Assembly (NCBI RefSeq): GCF_949628265.1
Contig: NC_088789.1
Span: forward strand, 5,262,886 to 5,326,885
Reading direction: 5' to 3'
From: Cloeon dipterum
Lineage: Eukaryota; Arthropoda; Insecta; Ephemeroptera; Baetidae
Length of the DNA stretch: 64,000 nucleotides
This document shows, in pieces, positions 63,601-64,000 of this stretch (the first letter of the stretch is position 1; every line of letters starts with the position of its first letter). The translations under genes and the position numbers were made by a program. Under the pieces are notes generated by a model. The model saw only the letters and a list, made by a program, of their open reading frames with translations, made no database searches and was not told the DNA's origin.

Positions 63601-63693
63601 AAGTGAAACAGTTCCATCTTCATTCAGAACTATGACCACCGAGCCCTGCTCTGGCTTCTGCTCTGAGTTGTCTGCTACAAATGAGCTAGACAT
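54621..63693 (-). CDS. pps: PHF3/DIDO/PPS family protein: PHD, TFIIS-central and SPOC domains
   Basis: Seventeen coding exons join in phase to 1804 aa: 63693-63210, 63155-62971, 62910-62401, 61255-60895, 60840-60584, 60536-60327, 60278-60088, 58965-58790, 58733-58331, 58275-58122, 58066-57952, 57848-57206, 57154-57058, 56948-56740, 56685-56163, 56107-55892, 55301-54621. The PHD finger (about 475-530) reads LWCICRKPHNNRFMICCDKC, EDWFHGKCVGITKAMG and, across an intron, EWTCPKCKK. A Cys/His segment near 620-650 reads SCIVCKKPARTSSIYCSDDC. The TFIIS central domain (about 870-977) has RNSLQEVFKARMEE and KYKAKFRSIHFNVKDPKNL. A Ser/His/Lys-rich linker spans about 1016-1229. The SPOC domain (about 1244-1385) has IWRGLVTTQDVSNF and ITYYNYLLSRNRFGVVG. 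SPOC proteins of this family bind the phosphorylated Pol II tail and affect elongation or splicing; fly PPS works with Snf in Sxl splicing. Acceptor ttttgcag one base before the ATG implies a non-coding first exon upstream. Confidence 0.94.
55302..55891 (-). other. PPS last intron (590 bp)
   Basis: Extremely AT-rich intron before the Pro-rich C-terminal exon; GTAATA donor and ttttcag acceptor on the coding strand. Confidence 0.6.
58966..60087 (-). other. PPS intron 7 (1122 bp) with fold-back
   Basis: Donor GTGCTT after AATATCAG and acceptor tttttcag; phase two on both sides. It carries the inverted repeat at 59491-59642. The rest is AT-rich with no other feature. Confidence 0.6.
59491..59642. 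repeat. 152-bp fold-back (inverted repeat with 59-bp arms)
   Basis: The left arm 59491-59549 starts TGTAACAAGTAATAATTAAT; the right arm 59584-59642 ends ACTAATACTTGTTACA. Compared as reverse complements, 54 of 59 positions match. The 34-base loop is almost pure A/T. No clear target-site duplication flanks it (GAATAGCA left, GGCAGGAC right). It could be a small MITE, a hairpin RNA source, or a recent inverted duplication. Confidence 0.85.
61256..62400 (-). other. PPS intron 3 (1145 bp)
   Basis: AT-rich intron between the exon ending LEEAK and the exon starting AEMDK; GTGAGA donor and ttttag acceptor on the coding strand. Nothing else recognised. Confidence 0.6.
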
Positions 63694-63694
63694 T

Positions 63695-64000
63695 CTGCAA
63701 AATTCCAAATCAAGTTAATAAAGTTTTTATATCTGATAGCGTTGAAAGGGGCGTGACTCTTAAAATATTTTTTACCCATTATTTACAGCGATTTATTGCA
63801 ATATATCTGTAAATCAAATCGTCTTATTAGGAGAGGTGTCTTTCCACAAATAATTATCAAAACTGGCATTTAAGTTAAAGTGGTGTCGTGCATTATTTTA
63901 ATTGTAGATATACTCGATTATTTACAAACAATCCAGGCTCTTTTGGTGGGGATAATAACAAAGAATCAAAATAGGAAGTAAATAATTATAGGTGTAGGCG
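63695..64000 (-). other. Upstream of PPS coding start, probably intron in the 5' UTR
   Basis: The coding strand shows a good acceptor (ttttgcag) ending one base before the ATG, so this AT-rich stretch is probably the 3' part of an intron whose non-coding first exon is outside the window. Confidence 0.45.

Overview
This window is nuclear DNA of an arthropod, most likely an insect. Genes have spliceosomal introns with GT..AG ends, intergenic DNA is AT-rich, one gene is a methuselah-type receptor (a family typical of arthropods), and the kinase gene starts at an Inr plus DPE core promoter of arthropod type. I cannot fix the order or species. All gene models were built by hand by joining exons at GT/AG sites so that phase agrees throughout; each joined model divides by three and has no internal stop.

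Layout. 1-0.9 kb: AT-rich DNA with one orphan exon-like open segment. 1.0-28.7 kb (+): one large gene for an MSK/JIL-1 type histone H3 kinase, 12 coding exons, 885 aa, with 2-8 kb GC-richer introns at its 5' half. 29.3-30.3 kb (-): a BAP18 homologue. 32.3-39.5 kb (-): a methuselah-like GPCR, 7 coding exons, 518 aa. 41.5-45.0 kb (+): an eight-exon gene of 662 aa with FAR1/FLYWCH-like zinc modules and a degenerate MULE transposase domain, probably a domesticated transposase. 45.5-47.7 kb (-): TRMT5 (tRNA m1G37 methyltransferase) with an unusual tandem-repeat acidic tail. 50.4-53.3 kb (-): NKAIN, a Na,K-ATPase-interacting four-pass membrane protein with a long tail. 54.3-63.7 kb (-): a PHD/TFIIS/SPOC protein of the PHF3/DIDO/PPS family, 17 coding exons, 1804 aa, whose first third-of-a-kb upstream is still in the window.

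How the genes relate. Nothing here is an operon. Three of the seven genes (MSK/JIL-1, BAP18, PPS/PHF3) act on chromatin or transcribing RNA polymerase II, and a fourth (the MULE-derived gene) may bind DNA; the others serve tRNA modification, membrane signalling and ion-pump regulation. The MSK and BAP18 genes converge, as do the MULE-derived gene and TRMT5.

The most unusual items are the MULE-derived gene (intact long frame, seven introns, but transposase signature residues replaced), the in-frame 126/129/132-bp repeat array encoding the TRMT5 tail, a 152-bp fold-back inside a PPS intron, and a 54-nt stop-free in-frame intron that splits the PHD finger.
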